A DNA stretch of 64,000 nt from Candidatus Eisenbacteria bacterium (GTDB taxonomy: Bacteria; Desulfobacterota; Binatia; DP-6), in the NCBI GenBank assembly GCA_035577985.1, contig DATJZY010000025.1:1-64000 (forward strand), written 5' to 3'. Of this stretch, positions 7,952 through 16,739 are shown piece by piece. A program made the position numbers and the translations under genes. The first letter of the stretch is position 1, and every line of letters starts with the position of its first letter. Under the pieces are notes generated by a model, which saw only the letters and a list, made by a program, of their open reading frames with translations, had not been told where the DNA came from and ran no database searches.

Positions 7952-8221
7952 CTAGTGCTTCTCGCCCTCGACGACCTTGCCACCCTTGGTCTTGCAGTCG
8001 GCCGCGGAGGCCTTCACGTTGCCCTGGCCCTTGCAACCGTTCTGGCCGGCACAGGAGTGCCCGCCGCCGGCGCACGTGCCCTGTCCCTTGCACGCATTGA
8101 TGCCCGAGCAGGTCACCTGATCGCCGCCCGCCTTCTCTTCGGCCCGGGCCGTGACGGCGCCCGAGAGGAACAACGCGGCGGCCGCGCTGGCGATGAGAAT
8201 CCCCGTGGTCTTCTTGGTCAT
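7952..8221 (-). CDS. bufA: BufA2-type bufferin precursor (periplasmic metallophore RiPP)
   Basis: 89 aa precursor. The Sec-type signal peptide is residues 1-27 (core ILIASAAAALFLSGAV, cleavage after ARA). The mature region has six cysteines at 38, 44, 50, 57, 63 and 76. Two copies of a repeat are visible: CSGINACKGQG (38-48) and CAGQNGCKGQG (57-67). This is the C-x-G-x-N-x-C-K-G-x-G pattern of BufA2-type bufferins, thought to be modified on Cys by BufB/BufC and then to bind copper in the periplasm. A strong AGGAGGAGGAG precedes ATG 8221. A possible -10 (TCTAAT on the minus strand, 8265-8260) lies in the 63 bp after arsS, so bufA may have its own promoter. Confidence 0.9.
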   Translation of the reverse strand: MTKKTTGILIASAAAALFLSGAVTARAEEKAGGDQVTCSGINACKGQGTCAGGGHSCAGQNGCKGQGNVKASAADCKTKGGKVVEGEKH

Positions 8222-8284
8222 GATTCGTCTCCTCCTCCTGTTGGAGTGTTGGTTGCCCGATTAGACGCCGCGGGCCTCCCGGCG

Positions 8285-9262
<978 letters not shown>

Positions 9263-9315
9263 GGCGCACTCCTTAGCTCGTAGTCGGCGGCCTGGGAACA
9301 CCGGCCGCGGCTGGG

Positions 9316-9359
9316 CGCGTGTGACACGCGGGTCAACGAGATGGGTCACGTCTGACCCA
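9316..9359. promoter_or_regulatory. pair of inverted repeats upstream of arsS, candidate operators
   Basis: CGCGTGT-g-ACACGCG (9316-9330) is a perfect 7+7 palindrome. TGGGTCA-cgtc-TGACCCA (9342-9359) is a second perfect 7+7 palindrome 11 bp further on. They lie 54-97 bp upstream of the arsS GTG, a normal place for an operator of the arsS-buf operon. No metal-sensor gene is adjacent, so the regulator is not identified. Confidence 0.4.
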
Positions 9360-9496
9360 CTCCGGAGACCCTTCTCCTCGGATTCCCGCCGTGGCCCGAG
9401 AGGCCTGCTCCTTGCTTCTCTCGGACCACAGAGCCGAACGTCGTGGCCTCCCCCCACGACGACCTCCATGCTCTCCTCCTGCCCGGTAACAACCGA

Positions 9497-9531
9497 CGGG
9501 GGCGGCGATCCCTCCCCGGTCGCCGCCCCCG
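9497..9531. repeat. 12 bp-stem GC hairpin
   Basis: CGGGGGCGGCGA (9497-9508), an 11-nt loop and TCGCCGCCCCCG (9520-9531) form a perfect 12 bp stem. It has no T-tract and lies in the leader of the plus-strand gene at 9593, so a simple terminator is unlikely. An attenuator or an RNA stabiliser is possible. Confidence 0.45.
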
Positions 9532-9592
9532 AACGGGCAGACCCGAAACAGCTCTTCCGGCCTCCCACCGTCCACAGGTAGAGTCGGCGACC

Positions 9593-9937
9593 ATGCTGCG
9601 CATCATGGTTGCCGCTCTCGCCGTCCTGGGTTTCGTGGCCGGTGCGCGCGCGGCCTCGCTCGACGCCTTCGCACGCTGCCTGCGCGACCGCGGGGCGACG
9701 TTCTACGGCGCGTCGTGGTGCCCGCAGTGCGCCAAGCAGCGCCGGCTGTTCGGCACCTCGGAGCGCTTCCTTCGCTATGTCGAGTGCGCCGACGAGGGTG
9801 GCGACCAGACCGCCGCCTGCGGCCGGGCCGGGATCACCGGCTATCCCACCTGGGAGTTCGCCGACGGGACGCGCGTGGCCGGGCGGCTCTCGCTCGAGCA
9901 GCTCGGCCAGCGCGCGGGCTGCAAGTTGCCGGATTGA
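9593..9937 (+). CDS. periplasmic thioredoxin-like protein (CPQC)
   Basis: 114 aa. Signal peptide of about 20 residues (MLRIMVAALAVLGFVAGARA), then a short thioredoxin-like domain with active site WCPQC (about residues 42-46) in FYGASWCPQCAKQRRLFG. The cis-Pro loop is GITGYPTWEFADG near residue 86. This resembles the thioredoxin-like domain attached to VKOR-type quinone reductases, standing alone here. It probably acts as a periplasmic thiol-disulfide or low-specificity redox protein. It is divergent from arsS-buf; a shared function in thiol/metal handling is possible but only inferred. A possible extra disulfide pair comes from C29, C60, C71 and C110-type residues. Confidence 0.8.
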   Translation: MLRIMVAALAVLGFVAGARAASLDAFARCLRDRGATFYGASWCPQCAKQRRLFGTSERFLRYVECADEGGDQTAACGRAGITGYPTWEFADGTRVAGRLSLEQLGQRAGCKLPD

Positions 9938-9968
9938 CGGGCGGTCAACCGCGGGTGGTCGAAGATCG

Positions 9969-10016
9969 TTGACCCCACGACGTCCCCGCGGCATTTGAAT
10001 TACTGACCGGTCCGTA
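9969..10016 (+). promoter_or_regulatory. promoter region with TetR-type operator
   Basis: A -35-like TTGACC sits at 9969-9974, followed by an A/T-rich stretch at 9993-10003. The imperfect palindrome TACTGACCGGTCCGTA (10001-10016) is centred on GACCGGTC and ends 6 bp before the TetR ATG. Position and shape fit autoregulation by the TetR protein encoded next. The -10 is not clear. Confidence 0.5.
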
Positions 10017-10022
10017 TCGTAA

Positions 10023-10670
10023 ATGCGCCCCGTCGCCCCAGCCGTCCGCCACCAGCGCCCTTCGCGCGGGCGTCCCCCCACCCCCGGTCTTCGCGAGGCG
10101 ATCCTGGCCGCTGCTCAGGGCGTCTTCACGCGGCGCGACTACCACGAGGTGCAGATGGACGGCGTCGCGCGCGCCTGCGGTGTCGGCAAGGGTACCATCT
10201 ACCGGTACTTCCGCACCAAGCGCGAGCTGTATCTCGCGGTCATGTTCGGCGGCATCGAGCGGCTGCGCGCGGAGCTCGAAGCGGCGGTACGAACCCGGGA
10301 GTCGCCGGTCGCGAAGATCGAGCACGTCGTGCGACGCACGCTCGGCTACTTCTGGGACCAGCGGCATTTCTTCGCCCTCATCCATCGCAACGAGCACCGC
10401 CCCGACGACGACGCGCGCGACTGGGTCCTGCAGCGCGCGCGCCTCGTCCGGCCGGTGCAGAGTGCGATCGACCAGGCGATCGCCGGCGGGCACGTCCGCC
10501 GGATGGATTCGCGGCTGGCGACCGAGATGCTCTTCGGCATGATGCGCGCCGCCAGCCGCTACCGCGGACGCGACGACGACCTCGAAACGCTCGTCGCGAC
10601 CGTCGTCGACGTCTTCCTGCACGGGACCGGCAAGCGCGGCGCGGCGCGGCCGAGCGCGAGGGTGGCGTAG
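10023..10670 (+). CDS. TetR family regulator of the efflux operon
   Basis: 215 aa. The N-terminal TetR helix-turn-helix spans about residues 22-68: LREAILAAAQGVFTRRDYHEVQMDGVARACGVGKGTIYRYF, with the GVGKGTIYRYFRTKRELY recognition helix intact. The C-terminal ligand domain is variable (TetR_C AcrR/RutR-like length). It is the first gene of a five-gene run with TolC, MacA-like, ATPase and permease genes and abuts the TolC start, so it very likely represses the whole run through the palindrome at 10001. The inducer is unknown, perhaps an exported toxic compound. Confidence 0.9.
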   Translation: MRPVAPAVRHQRPSRGRPPTPGLREAILAAAQGVFTRRDYHEVQMDGVARACGVGKGTIYRYFRTKRELYLAVMFGGIERLRAELEAAVRTRESPVAKIEHVVRRTLGYFWDQRHFFALIHRNEHRPDDDARDWVLQRARLVRPVQSAIDQAIAGGHVRRMDSRLATEMLFGMMRAASRYRGRDDDLETLVATVVDVFLHGTGKRGAARPSARVA

Positions 10671-11966
10671 GTGCCGCTGCGTCGCGCGACGGCACTCATC
10701 GCCGTGGGTCTTCTTCTCGCCGGTATCGGTCGCGCCGGTGCCGAGGAGCAAAAGACCCTCGACGAGTGCATCCAGATCGCGCTCGACCAGCAGCCGACGC
10801 TGAAGGCGGCCTCGTCCACCGTCGGCGCGGCCCGCGAGCGGGTCTGGCAGAGCGCCGCTGCCTACCTCCCGCAGGTCGCGGCGACCTACACCGCCGACCG
10901 CAAGCATCAGAACGCCGGAAGCCTGACCCGCAGCGCCGTCGGAGGACAGTCGAGCACGTTCAACTTCTACAGCACCGGAGTCGGGCTCTCGCAGGTGCTG
11001 TTCGACTTCGGACAGAACCTGGCCCTCATCCACCGCTCGCAGTCGCTCGCGACGGCGGCCGACGCCGATGCCCAGACGCAGCGCGACACCGTCGTGTTCG
11101 ACGTCGAGCAGGCGTACTTCGGGCTCCTCGCCGCCTACCGGCTGCGCGACGTGGCCGACAAGACGGTGAAGCAGAACCAGCAGCACCTGGAGCTGGCGCA
11201 GGGCCGGTTCGACGTCGGGCTCGCGCCCAAGTTCGACGTCACCTCTGCGCAGGTGCAGCTCGCCAACGCCGAGCTGGCGCAGGTGACGGCGCGCAACAAC
11301 GTCGCGCTCGGGCGCGAGACGCTTCGCAACGTCCTCGGTCTCTCGGGCCCGCTCGACTTCGACATCGTCGACACTCTCGATCAACCGGCCGCGCCGATCG
11401 ACGAGGAGACGGCCCTCGACGAGGCGTACGAGAACCGTCCCGAGCTGCGCAGCATCCGCGCGCAGGAGGAGGCGGCGAAGCAGCAGATCGCGGCGCTGCA
11501 GAAGGACTACCTGCCGAAGGTCACGGGCGGCGCGACGTACGGTTGGTCCGGCGGGAACTACCCCCTCACGAACAACTGGGACATCGGCGCCGCAGTCGCC
11601 CTCTCGGTCTTCAACGGCGGGCTCACGACGGCGCAGGTCGGCGAGGCGAAGGCCAACCTCCAGACCCTGCAGTTCAACGCAGAGTCGCTGCAGCAGAACG
11701 TCACGCTCGAGGTCCGCCAGTCGATGCTCAACGTCCGCCAGGCGGCCGAGAGCATCAAGGTGGCCGACAAGGGCCTCCAGCAGGCGCGGGAGAACCTGGA
11801 GCTGGCAGAGGGTCGCTACGCGACCGGCGTCGGGGCGATCATCGAGCTGACCGACGCGCAGACGTCGCTCGTGGGCGCGGAGGCGAGCCGGGTCCAGGCG
11901 CTCGCCAACTACCGCGTGGCGGTGGCCGCATTCGACCGCGCGACCGCGCGGCAGAAGACCTCATGA
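10671..11966 (+). CDS. TolC family outer-membrane efflux protein
   Basis: 431 aa. Signal peptide ends at about residue 24 (GRAGA). Two outer-membrane efflux repeats follow, each a long coiled-coil hairpin: LDECIQIALDQQPTLKAA at the start of repeat 1, and TALDEAYENRPELRSIRAQEEAAKQQIAALQKDYLPKV in repeat 2 (about 245-285). Length and repeats match TolC proteins, which form the trimeric outer-membrane duct of tripartite pumps. GTG 10671 follows the TetR stop with no gap, and the stop overlaps the next ATG (ATGA). The partner pump is encoded by the next three genes. Confidence 0.92.
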   Translation: MPLRRATALIAVGLLLAGIGRAGAEEQKTLDECIQIALDQQPTLKAASSTVGAARERVWQSAAAYLPQVAATYTADRKHQNAGSLTRSAVGGQSSTFNFYSTGVGLSQVLFDFGQNLALIHRSQSLATAADADAQTQRDTVVFDVEQAYFGLLAAYRLRDVADKTVKQNQQHLELAQGRFDVGLAPKFDVTSAQVQLANAELAQVTARNNVALGRETLRNVLGLSGPLDFDIVDTLDQPAAPIDEETALDEAYENRPELRSIRAQEEAAKQQIAALQKDYLPKVTGGATYGWSGGNYPLTNNWDIGAAVALSVFNGGLTTAQVGEAKANLQTLQFNAESLQQNVTLEVRQSMLNVRQAAESIKVADKGLQQARENLELAEGRYATGVGAIIELTDAQTSLVGAEASRVQALANYRVAVAAFDRATARQKTS

Positions 11967-13240
11967 GCACGCCGAAGCCGCGCGTCGTCGACGTTCCCCC
12001 ACCGGGCGATCCGACGCCGGGCGTCGGCCCGCGCTTCGTGCCCTCTCGCCGGCGCCGCCGCCTCGTCCTCGGCGCAATCCTGCTCGTCGCCGCGTTCCTG
12101 GCGCACCGGCTGTGGAGCGCCGGACAAGCGGGCGAGTCCGACGGCTACGTCACCGCGACCGTCGATCGCGGCCCGATCGACCAGACGGTCTCGGCGACGG
12201 GCACGGTCAATCCGGTGAAGACCGTCCAGGTGGGGACGTACGTCTCCGGCCCGATCATCGCGATCGACGTCGACTTCAACTCGCCCGTGACGAAGGGGCA
12301 GCGCGTCGCCAAGATCGATCCGGCCTCCTTCGCCGTGAAGGTGCGCCAGTCCGAGGCGAACGTCGCGAACGCCGTCGCCAAGGTGCAGAAGGACCGTGCC
12401 GACCTGGCGTTGAAGAAGCTGCTCCTCGATCGCAATCGCACGCTCCTGGCGCGCGAGCTGATCGCCCAGAACGACCTCGACACCTCGCAGAGCAACTACG
12501 ACCAGGCGCTCGCCCAGCTCGCGCTCGACGAGGCCGCCGTGAAGCAGGCGCAGGCGAGCCTCGAAGAAGCCCAGGTGAACCTCGGCTACACCGAGATCCT
12601 CTCGCCGGTCGACGGCGTCGTCGTCTCGCGCAACGTCGACGTCGGACAGACCGTGGCCGCGAGCTTCCAGACGCCGACGCTGTTCCTCATCGCCGAGGAC
12701 CTGACCAAGATGCAGGTCGACACGAACGTGAGCGAGTCGGACGTCGGGCGCACGCAGGTCGGCCAGCCGGCGACGTTCACCGTCGACGCGTACCCGGGCA
12801 TTCCGTTCCACGGCGTGGTCTCGCAGGTCCGGAACGCACCGATCACCGTGCAGAACGTCGTCACCTACGACGTCGTGCTCGCGGTCGACAACGCGGGCAT
12901 GGAGCTGAAGCCGGGCATGACCGCCAACGTCTCGATCACGACGGCCCATCGCGACGACGTCCTGCGCGTCCCGACGCGGGCGTTCCGCTTCCGCACCGAG
13001 CAGGGCGGCGCACCCGAGCGCAGCAAGCAGGGCAAGACGACCGTCCAGGTCGTCGGCCCGGGCGAGACCCTGCGCCCGGTCGAGATCAAGGCGGGAATCC
13101 GCGACGCCCAGTTCGCCGAGGTCCTGGGCGGCGACCTCCACGAGGGCGACGTGGTGGCGATCGGCGTGCGGCGCGAGGAGTCCGCCGCCGCGCCGCCCGC
13201 GCAGCCGCCGGGCTTCGCCGGTGCGCGGCGCCGGTTCTAG
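11963..13240 (+). CDS. MacA-like periplasmic adaptor (membrane fusion protein)
   Basis: 425 aa. One N-terminal membrane anchor lies at residues 34-50 (LVLGAILLVAAFLAHRLW). Next come the barrel-sandwich half (VSATGTVNPVKTVQVGTYVSGPI), a helical hairpin (about 110-205) rich in Ala/Gln/Lys, the returning lipoyl half (GYTEILSPVDGVVVSRNVDVGQTV) and beta-barrel domains. It links an inner-membrane MacB-type ABC exporter with TolC. Its ATG overlaps the TolC stop by 4 bp; 13 bp separate it from the ATPase gene. The short Arg-rich tail after residue 405 is not conserved in the family. Confidence 0.9.
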   Translation: MSTPKPRVVDVPPPGDPTPGVGPRFVPSRRRRRLVLGAILLVAAFLAHRLWSAGQAGESDGYVTATVDRGPIDQTVSATGTVNPVKTVQVGTYVSGPIIAIDVDFNSPVTKGQRVAKIDPASFAVKVRQSEANVANAVAKVQKDRADLALKKLLLDRNRTLLARELIAQNDLDTSQSNYDQALAQLALDEAAVKQAQASLEEAQVNLGYTEILSPVDGVVVSRNVDVGQTVAASFQTPTLFLIAEDLTKMQVDTNVSESDVGRTQVGQPATFTVDAYPGIPFHGVVSQVRNAPITVQNVVTYDVVLAVDNAGMELKPGMTANVSITTAHRDDVLRVPTRAFRFRTEQGGAPERSKQGKTTVQVVGPGETLRPVEIKAGIRDAQFAEVLGGDLHEGDVVAIGVRREESAAAPPAQPPGFAGARRRF

Positions 13241-13253
13241 CCGGTCGCCGGTC

Positions 13254-13982
13254 ATGGCCCCCCTGCTCGAGCTCCGCGACGTCTGGAAGTGCTACCGGCT
13301 GGGCGACGTCGAGGTGCAGGCGCTCCGCGGCGTGTCGACCGACGTCGCGGCGGGCGAGTTCGTCGCCATCATGGGCGCGTCGGGCTCCGGCAAGTCCACG
13401 TTCATGAACATCGTCGGCTGCCTCGATCAGCCGACCCGTGGCACCTACCGCCTGGGTGGCGCGCGCGTGTCCTCGCTCTCCTCGGACGAGCGCGCCACCA
13501 TCCGCAACCGCCAGATCGGGTTCGTCTTCCAGAGCTTCAACCTCCTGCCGCGCACGACCGCCCTCGAGAACGTGGAGCTGCCGCTCGTGTACGCCGGCGT
13601 ACCGTTCGCCGAGCAACACGAGCGGGCCCGTGCCGTGCTCGCGGCAGTGGGTCTCGCGGGACGCGAGCACCACCATCCGAGCCAGCTCTCGGGCGGGCAG
13701 CAGCAGCGCGCCGCGATCGCGCGCGCGCTCGTGAACAATCCGACGCTTCTGCTGGCCGACGAGCCGACGGGCAACCTCGACAGCGAGGCGAGCCGCGAGA
13801 TCATGGAGCTGTTCACCATGCTCCACCGCGACCAGGGCATCACGATCGTGCTCGTGACGCACGAGCCGGACGTGGCCGAGTACGCCGAGCGGCGGCTCAC
13901 CTTTCGTGACGGCCGCCTCGTCGCGGACACGCGCCGCGAGCAGCGCATGCGCCGGCTCGCCGACGAGGGGGGCGAGGCATGA
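13254..13982 (+). CDS. MacB-type ABC transporter ATP-binding protein
   Basis: 242 aa. Walker A is GASGSGKST (about 40-48), the Q-loop is VFQSFNLLPRTTALENVELPL, the ABC signature LSGGQQQR (about 142-149), Walker B LLADEPTGNLDS (about 163-174) and the H-loop VTHEPDVAEYAERRL. The QSFNLLPRTTALENVELPLVY stretch is typical of the LolD/MacB/FtsE class. Start ATG 13254 is preferred over one at 13221, which would overlap the adaptor gene. It overlaps the permease gene by 4 bp, and they form one exporter. Confidence 0.93.
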   Translation: MAPLLELRDVWKCYRLGDVEVQALRGVSTDVAAGEFVAIMGASGSGKSTFMNIVGCLDQPTRGTYRLGGARVSSLSSDERATIRNRQIGFVFQSFNLLPRTTALENVELPLVYAGVPFAEQHERARAVLAAVGLAGREHHHPSQLSGGQQQRAAIARALVNNPTLLLADEPTGNLDSEASREIMELFTMLHRDQGITIVLVTHEPDVAEYAERRLTFRDGRLVADTRREQRMRRLADEGGEA

Positions 13983-15211
13983 ACGTCCTCTGGATGACGC
14001 TCGCGACGGCGCTGCGCGCGCTGCGGCGCAACAAGCTCCGCTCGGCGCTCACCATGCTCGGCATCATCATCGGCGTCGGCGCCGTGATCACGATGGTCAG
14101 CATCGGCCGTGGGGCCGACGCGGCCGTTCAGCAGCAGATCCAGAGTCTCGGCAACAACCTGCTCATGGTCGTGCCCGGCGCCACGACCGCCGGCGGCGTG
14201 CGCTCGGGGTACGGCGGGGCCTCCACGCTCACCGTCGCCGACGCGACCGCGATCGCGCGGGAGTGTCCCGCCGTCGCGGAGGTCTCGTACATCAAGCGCC
14301 AGATCGTGCAGGTCGTCTACGGCAACGAGAACTGGTCGACGTCGGCGCAGGGCGCGACGCCCGCCTACCAGTACGTGCGCGACTGGCCGGTGGCCGTCGG
14401 TCGCTTCTTCGACGAGCGCGACGAAGCCGGCGCCAACCCGGTCGCCCTCCTGGGGCAGACGGTCGTCGACAACCTCTTCGGGGCGGGCGAGGACCCGGTG
14501 GGCGCCACGATCCGCGTGAAGGGCGTGCCGTTCGAGGTGATCGGGGTGCTCGCGCGCAAAGGGCAGACGAGCTGGGGGCAGGACCAGGACGACGTGGTGC
14601 TGATGCCGTTCGCCACCGCCGAGCGGCGCGTCCTCGGAACGCAGATCCTGGGGACCGTCGACATGGTCTTCGTCTCGACCCTGACCGCTGCCGAGGCCCC
14701 GGCGGCCGTGAAGCAGATCACCGCGCTGCTCCACGACCGCCATCGCATCCAGCCGAAGCAGGACGACGACTTCACCGTCCGCAACCTCAGCGAGGTCGCC
14801 GAGGCGTCCCGGATGGCGAGTCAGGTGATGACGAACCTGCTGCTCAGCGTCGCGTCGATCTCGCTGCTGGTGGGCGGGATCGGGATCATGAACATCATGC
14901 TGGTGTCGGTGACCGAGCGCACGCGCGAGATCGGGATCCGCATGGCGGTCGGCGCCAAGACGTGGCACATCCTGGTGCAGTTCCTGGTCGAGGCGATCGT
15001 CGTCAGCACGTTCGGCGGCGCGGCGGGCGTGCTCGCCGGGCTCGGCGGAACGAGTCTCGTCGCGCGCCTGGCGGAATGGCCGACGCTCCTCTCGGGTCCC
15101 GCCATCGCGATCGCGTTCTCGTTCTCGGCCGCCGTCGGGATCGTGTTCGGGTTCTACCCCGCCCACCGCGCCTCGCGGCTCGATCCGATCACGGCGCTGC
15201 GGGCGGAATGA
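13979..15211 (+). CDS. MacB-like ABC transporter permease (MacB_PCD/FtsX)
   Basis: 410 aa. TM1 (LRSALTMLGIIIGVGAVITMVSIG, about 19-42) is followed by a large periplasmic domain with the conserved GNNLLMVVPG and a VVGRFF-like segment. Three C-terminal helices form the FtsX domain (LLLSVASISLLVGGIGIMNIMLVSV, EAIVVSTFGGAAGVLAGLG, and IAIAFSFSAAVGIVFGFYPA). The EIGIRMAVGA coupling loop is intact. It has the topology of MacB without the fused ATPase, which is the separate gene before it. Its last 23 bp overlap convergently with the AMP-ligase gene. Confidence 0.92.
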   Translation: MNVLWMTLATALRALRRNKLRSALTMLGIIIGVGAVITMVSIGRGADAAVQQQIQSLGNNLLMVVPGATTAGGVRSGYGGASTLTVADATAIARECPAVAEVSYIKRQIVQVVYGNENWSTSAQGATPAYQYVRDWPVAVGRFFDERDEAGANPVALLGQTVVDNLFGAGEDPVGATIRVKGVPFEVIGVLARKGQTSWGQDQDDVVLMPFATAERRVLGTQILGTVDMVFVSTLTAAEAPAAVKQITALLHDRHRIQPKQDDDFTVRNLSEVAEASRMASQVMTNLLLSVASISLLVGGIGIMNIMLVSVTERTREIGIRMAVGAKTWHILVQFLVEAIVVSTFGGAAGVLAGLGGTSLVARLAEWPTLLSGPAIAIAFSFSAAVGIVFGFYPAHRASRLDPITALRAE

Positions 15212-16739
15212 GCTGAAGGACGATCTCGCGCAGCAGCGCCTTGTGCACCTGCTGCGAGGCGGCCGTGCGGGGCAGCTCGGGCAGGAAGAAGACGTGGCGC
15301 GGCTTCTTGAAGCCGGCGAGATGCTGCCGCACGTGCGCCACGACGTCGTCCGCCGTGAGCGTCGCCGCGTCGCGCAGCACGATCGCGGCCACGACGGCTT
15401 CGCCCCAGTGCGGATCGGGAATGCCCACGACGCTCGCCTCGCGGACGGCGGCGTGGGCGAGCAGCACGCGCTCGATCTCGGCCGGGAAGATGCTTTCGCC
15501 GCCGCTGCGGATCACCTCCTTGCGCCGGCCGACGACCGACAGGAACCCCTCCGCGTCGAACACGCCGAGATCGCCGGTGTGCACCCAGCCGTCGCGGATC
15601 GTGCGCGCCGTCTCCTCCGCGTTCCGCCAGTAGCCGCGCATCGTGAACTCGCTGCGCACCGCGATCTCGCCGACCTCGCCCTGCCCGACCGTCTCGCCCC
15701 GCTCGCCGACCAGCCGCACGTCGACGTCGAGGTACGGGCGACCGACGGTCTCGGGCTTTCGCTGCGTGTCGCACGGTCGGAGCACGCTCACCGGCCCGGC
15801 TTCGGTCGACCCGTAGAGGATCGCCATGTCGGAGCACCCGAAACGCTCGCGGATCCGGTGGACCTGGGCCGCGGTCATCGCGGCCGTGCCGCCGCCGAGC
15901 AGCCGCAGCGAGCGGAGGTCGAAGCGATCGAAGTCGGGGACGGCGAGGAGCGATCCCCACACCGTCGGGACCGCATAGAGATAGGTCACGCGCTCGCGCT
16001 CGATCGTCTCGAGCAGGAGGCGCGGTTCGGCCCTCGGCATGAGGACGATGGTCGCGCCCGTGTGCCAGAAGCCGAGCGGCAGGCTCCAGCCGCCCATGTG
16101 GAACATGGGGAACATGCAGAGGCCCACGTCGTCTTCGCGCATCCCGAGCTGGAGATGCGAGGTGGTCACCTGGAGGAAGTAGCTGCGATGCGAGAGCAGC
16201 GTGCCCTTCGGCGATCCGGTCGTGCCGCTCGTGTAGAGCATCACGTGTGGGTCGTGCTCGTCGATCGCGACGGCGACGTCGTCGGCCGGCTCGGCGGCGG
16301 CGAGCGCGGCGAGCGGCGCCGCGTCCGCGAGCTCCGCCCCGCCGGCGATGGACACGACGCGACGAACGAGCGGGAGACGGCCCGCCGTGCGCAGCCCTCC
16401 CACCAGGGCCGCGAACTCCGGCGCCACGAAGAACGTCTCCGCCTCGGCATGGTGCACCACGGTCGCGACCTCGTCGGCGGTGAAGCGCGCGTTCACGGGA
16501 ACGACGATCGCGCCGAGCTTCAGGACCGCGAAGTAGACGACGGGATATTCGACCCGGTTGGTCGCCATGACGGCGACGCGATCGCCACGCCGGACGCCCA
16601 GCCGCGCGAGCGCGCGCGCGAGCTGGTTCGAGCGCGCGTGGAAGGCGCCGTACGTCACGCGGTCGGCGCCGATGATGTAGGCCGTCTTGTCGCCACGGAC
16701 GGCGGCGTGACGTCGCAGGATGTCGCCCAGCAGCAGCAC
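15189..16739 (-). CDS. acyl-CoA synthetase (AMP-dependent ligase), atypical A10 motif
   Basis: 516 aa ANL-family enzyme. Motifs: P-loop LYTSGTTGSPKG (about 168-179), MFHMGGW, YGSTEAGPVS, GWVHTGDLG (about 385), and RSGGESIFPAEIE (A8 hinge, about 411). It should activate a carboxylic acid as adenylate and CoA thioester. The C-terminal A10 motif, normally PxxxxGK with the adenylation lysine, reads LPRTAASQQVHK, so Gln aligns at the lysine position. This may weaken or shift activity. It starts at GTG 16739, sharing one base with the cupin stop. It is last in an operon with an SRPBCC protein, a 2-hydroxyacid dehydrogenase and a cupin. Confidence 0.88.
   Translation of the reverse strand: MLLLGDILRRHAAVRGDKTAYIIGADRVTYGAFHARSNQLARALARLGVRRGDRVAVMATNRVEYPVVYFAVLKLGAIVVPVNARFTADEVATVVHHAEAETFFVAPEFAALVGGLRTAGRLPLVRRVVSIAGGAELADAAPLAALAAAEPADDVAVAIDEHDPHVMLYTSGTTGSPKGTLLSHRSYFLQVTTSHLQLGMREDDVGLCMFPMFHMGGWSLPLGFWHTGATIVLMPRAEPRLLLETIERERVTYLYAVPTVWGSLLAVPDFDRFDLRSLRLLGGGTAAMTAAQVHRIRERFGCSDMAILYGSTEAGPVSVLRPCDTQRKPETVGRPYLDVDVRLVGERGETVGQGEVGEIAVRSEFTMRGYWRNAEETARTIRDGWVHTGDLGVFDAEGFLSVVGRRKEVIRSGGESIFPAEIERVLLAHAAVREASVVGIPDPHWGEAVVAAIVLRDAATLTADDVVAHVRQHLAGFKKPRHVFFLPELPRTAASQQVHKALLREIVLQLIPPAAP

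Larger units (their letters stand above)
9263..9592. other. 330 bp divergent intergenic region between arsS and a thioredoxin-like gene
   Basis: No gene is supported here; short Arg/Gly-rich frames on both strands lack ribosome sites and family features. It holds two adjacent inverted repeats near arsS and two GC-rich potential hairpins nearer the thioredoxin-like gene (GTCGTGG/CCACGAC at 9440-9460 and a long stem at 9497-9531). It must contain the promoters of both divergent genes. Confidence 0.7.

Noticed and set aside
9440-9460. GTCGTGG/CCACGAC inverted repeat
   Set aside because: A moderate GC stem without T-tract or neighbouring motif; left as part of the intergenic description.
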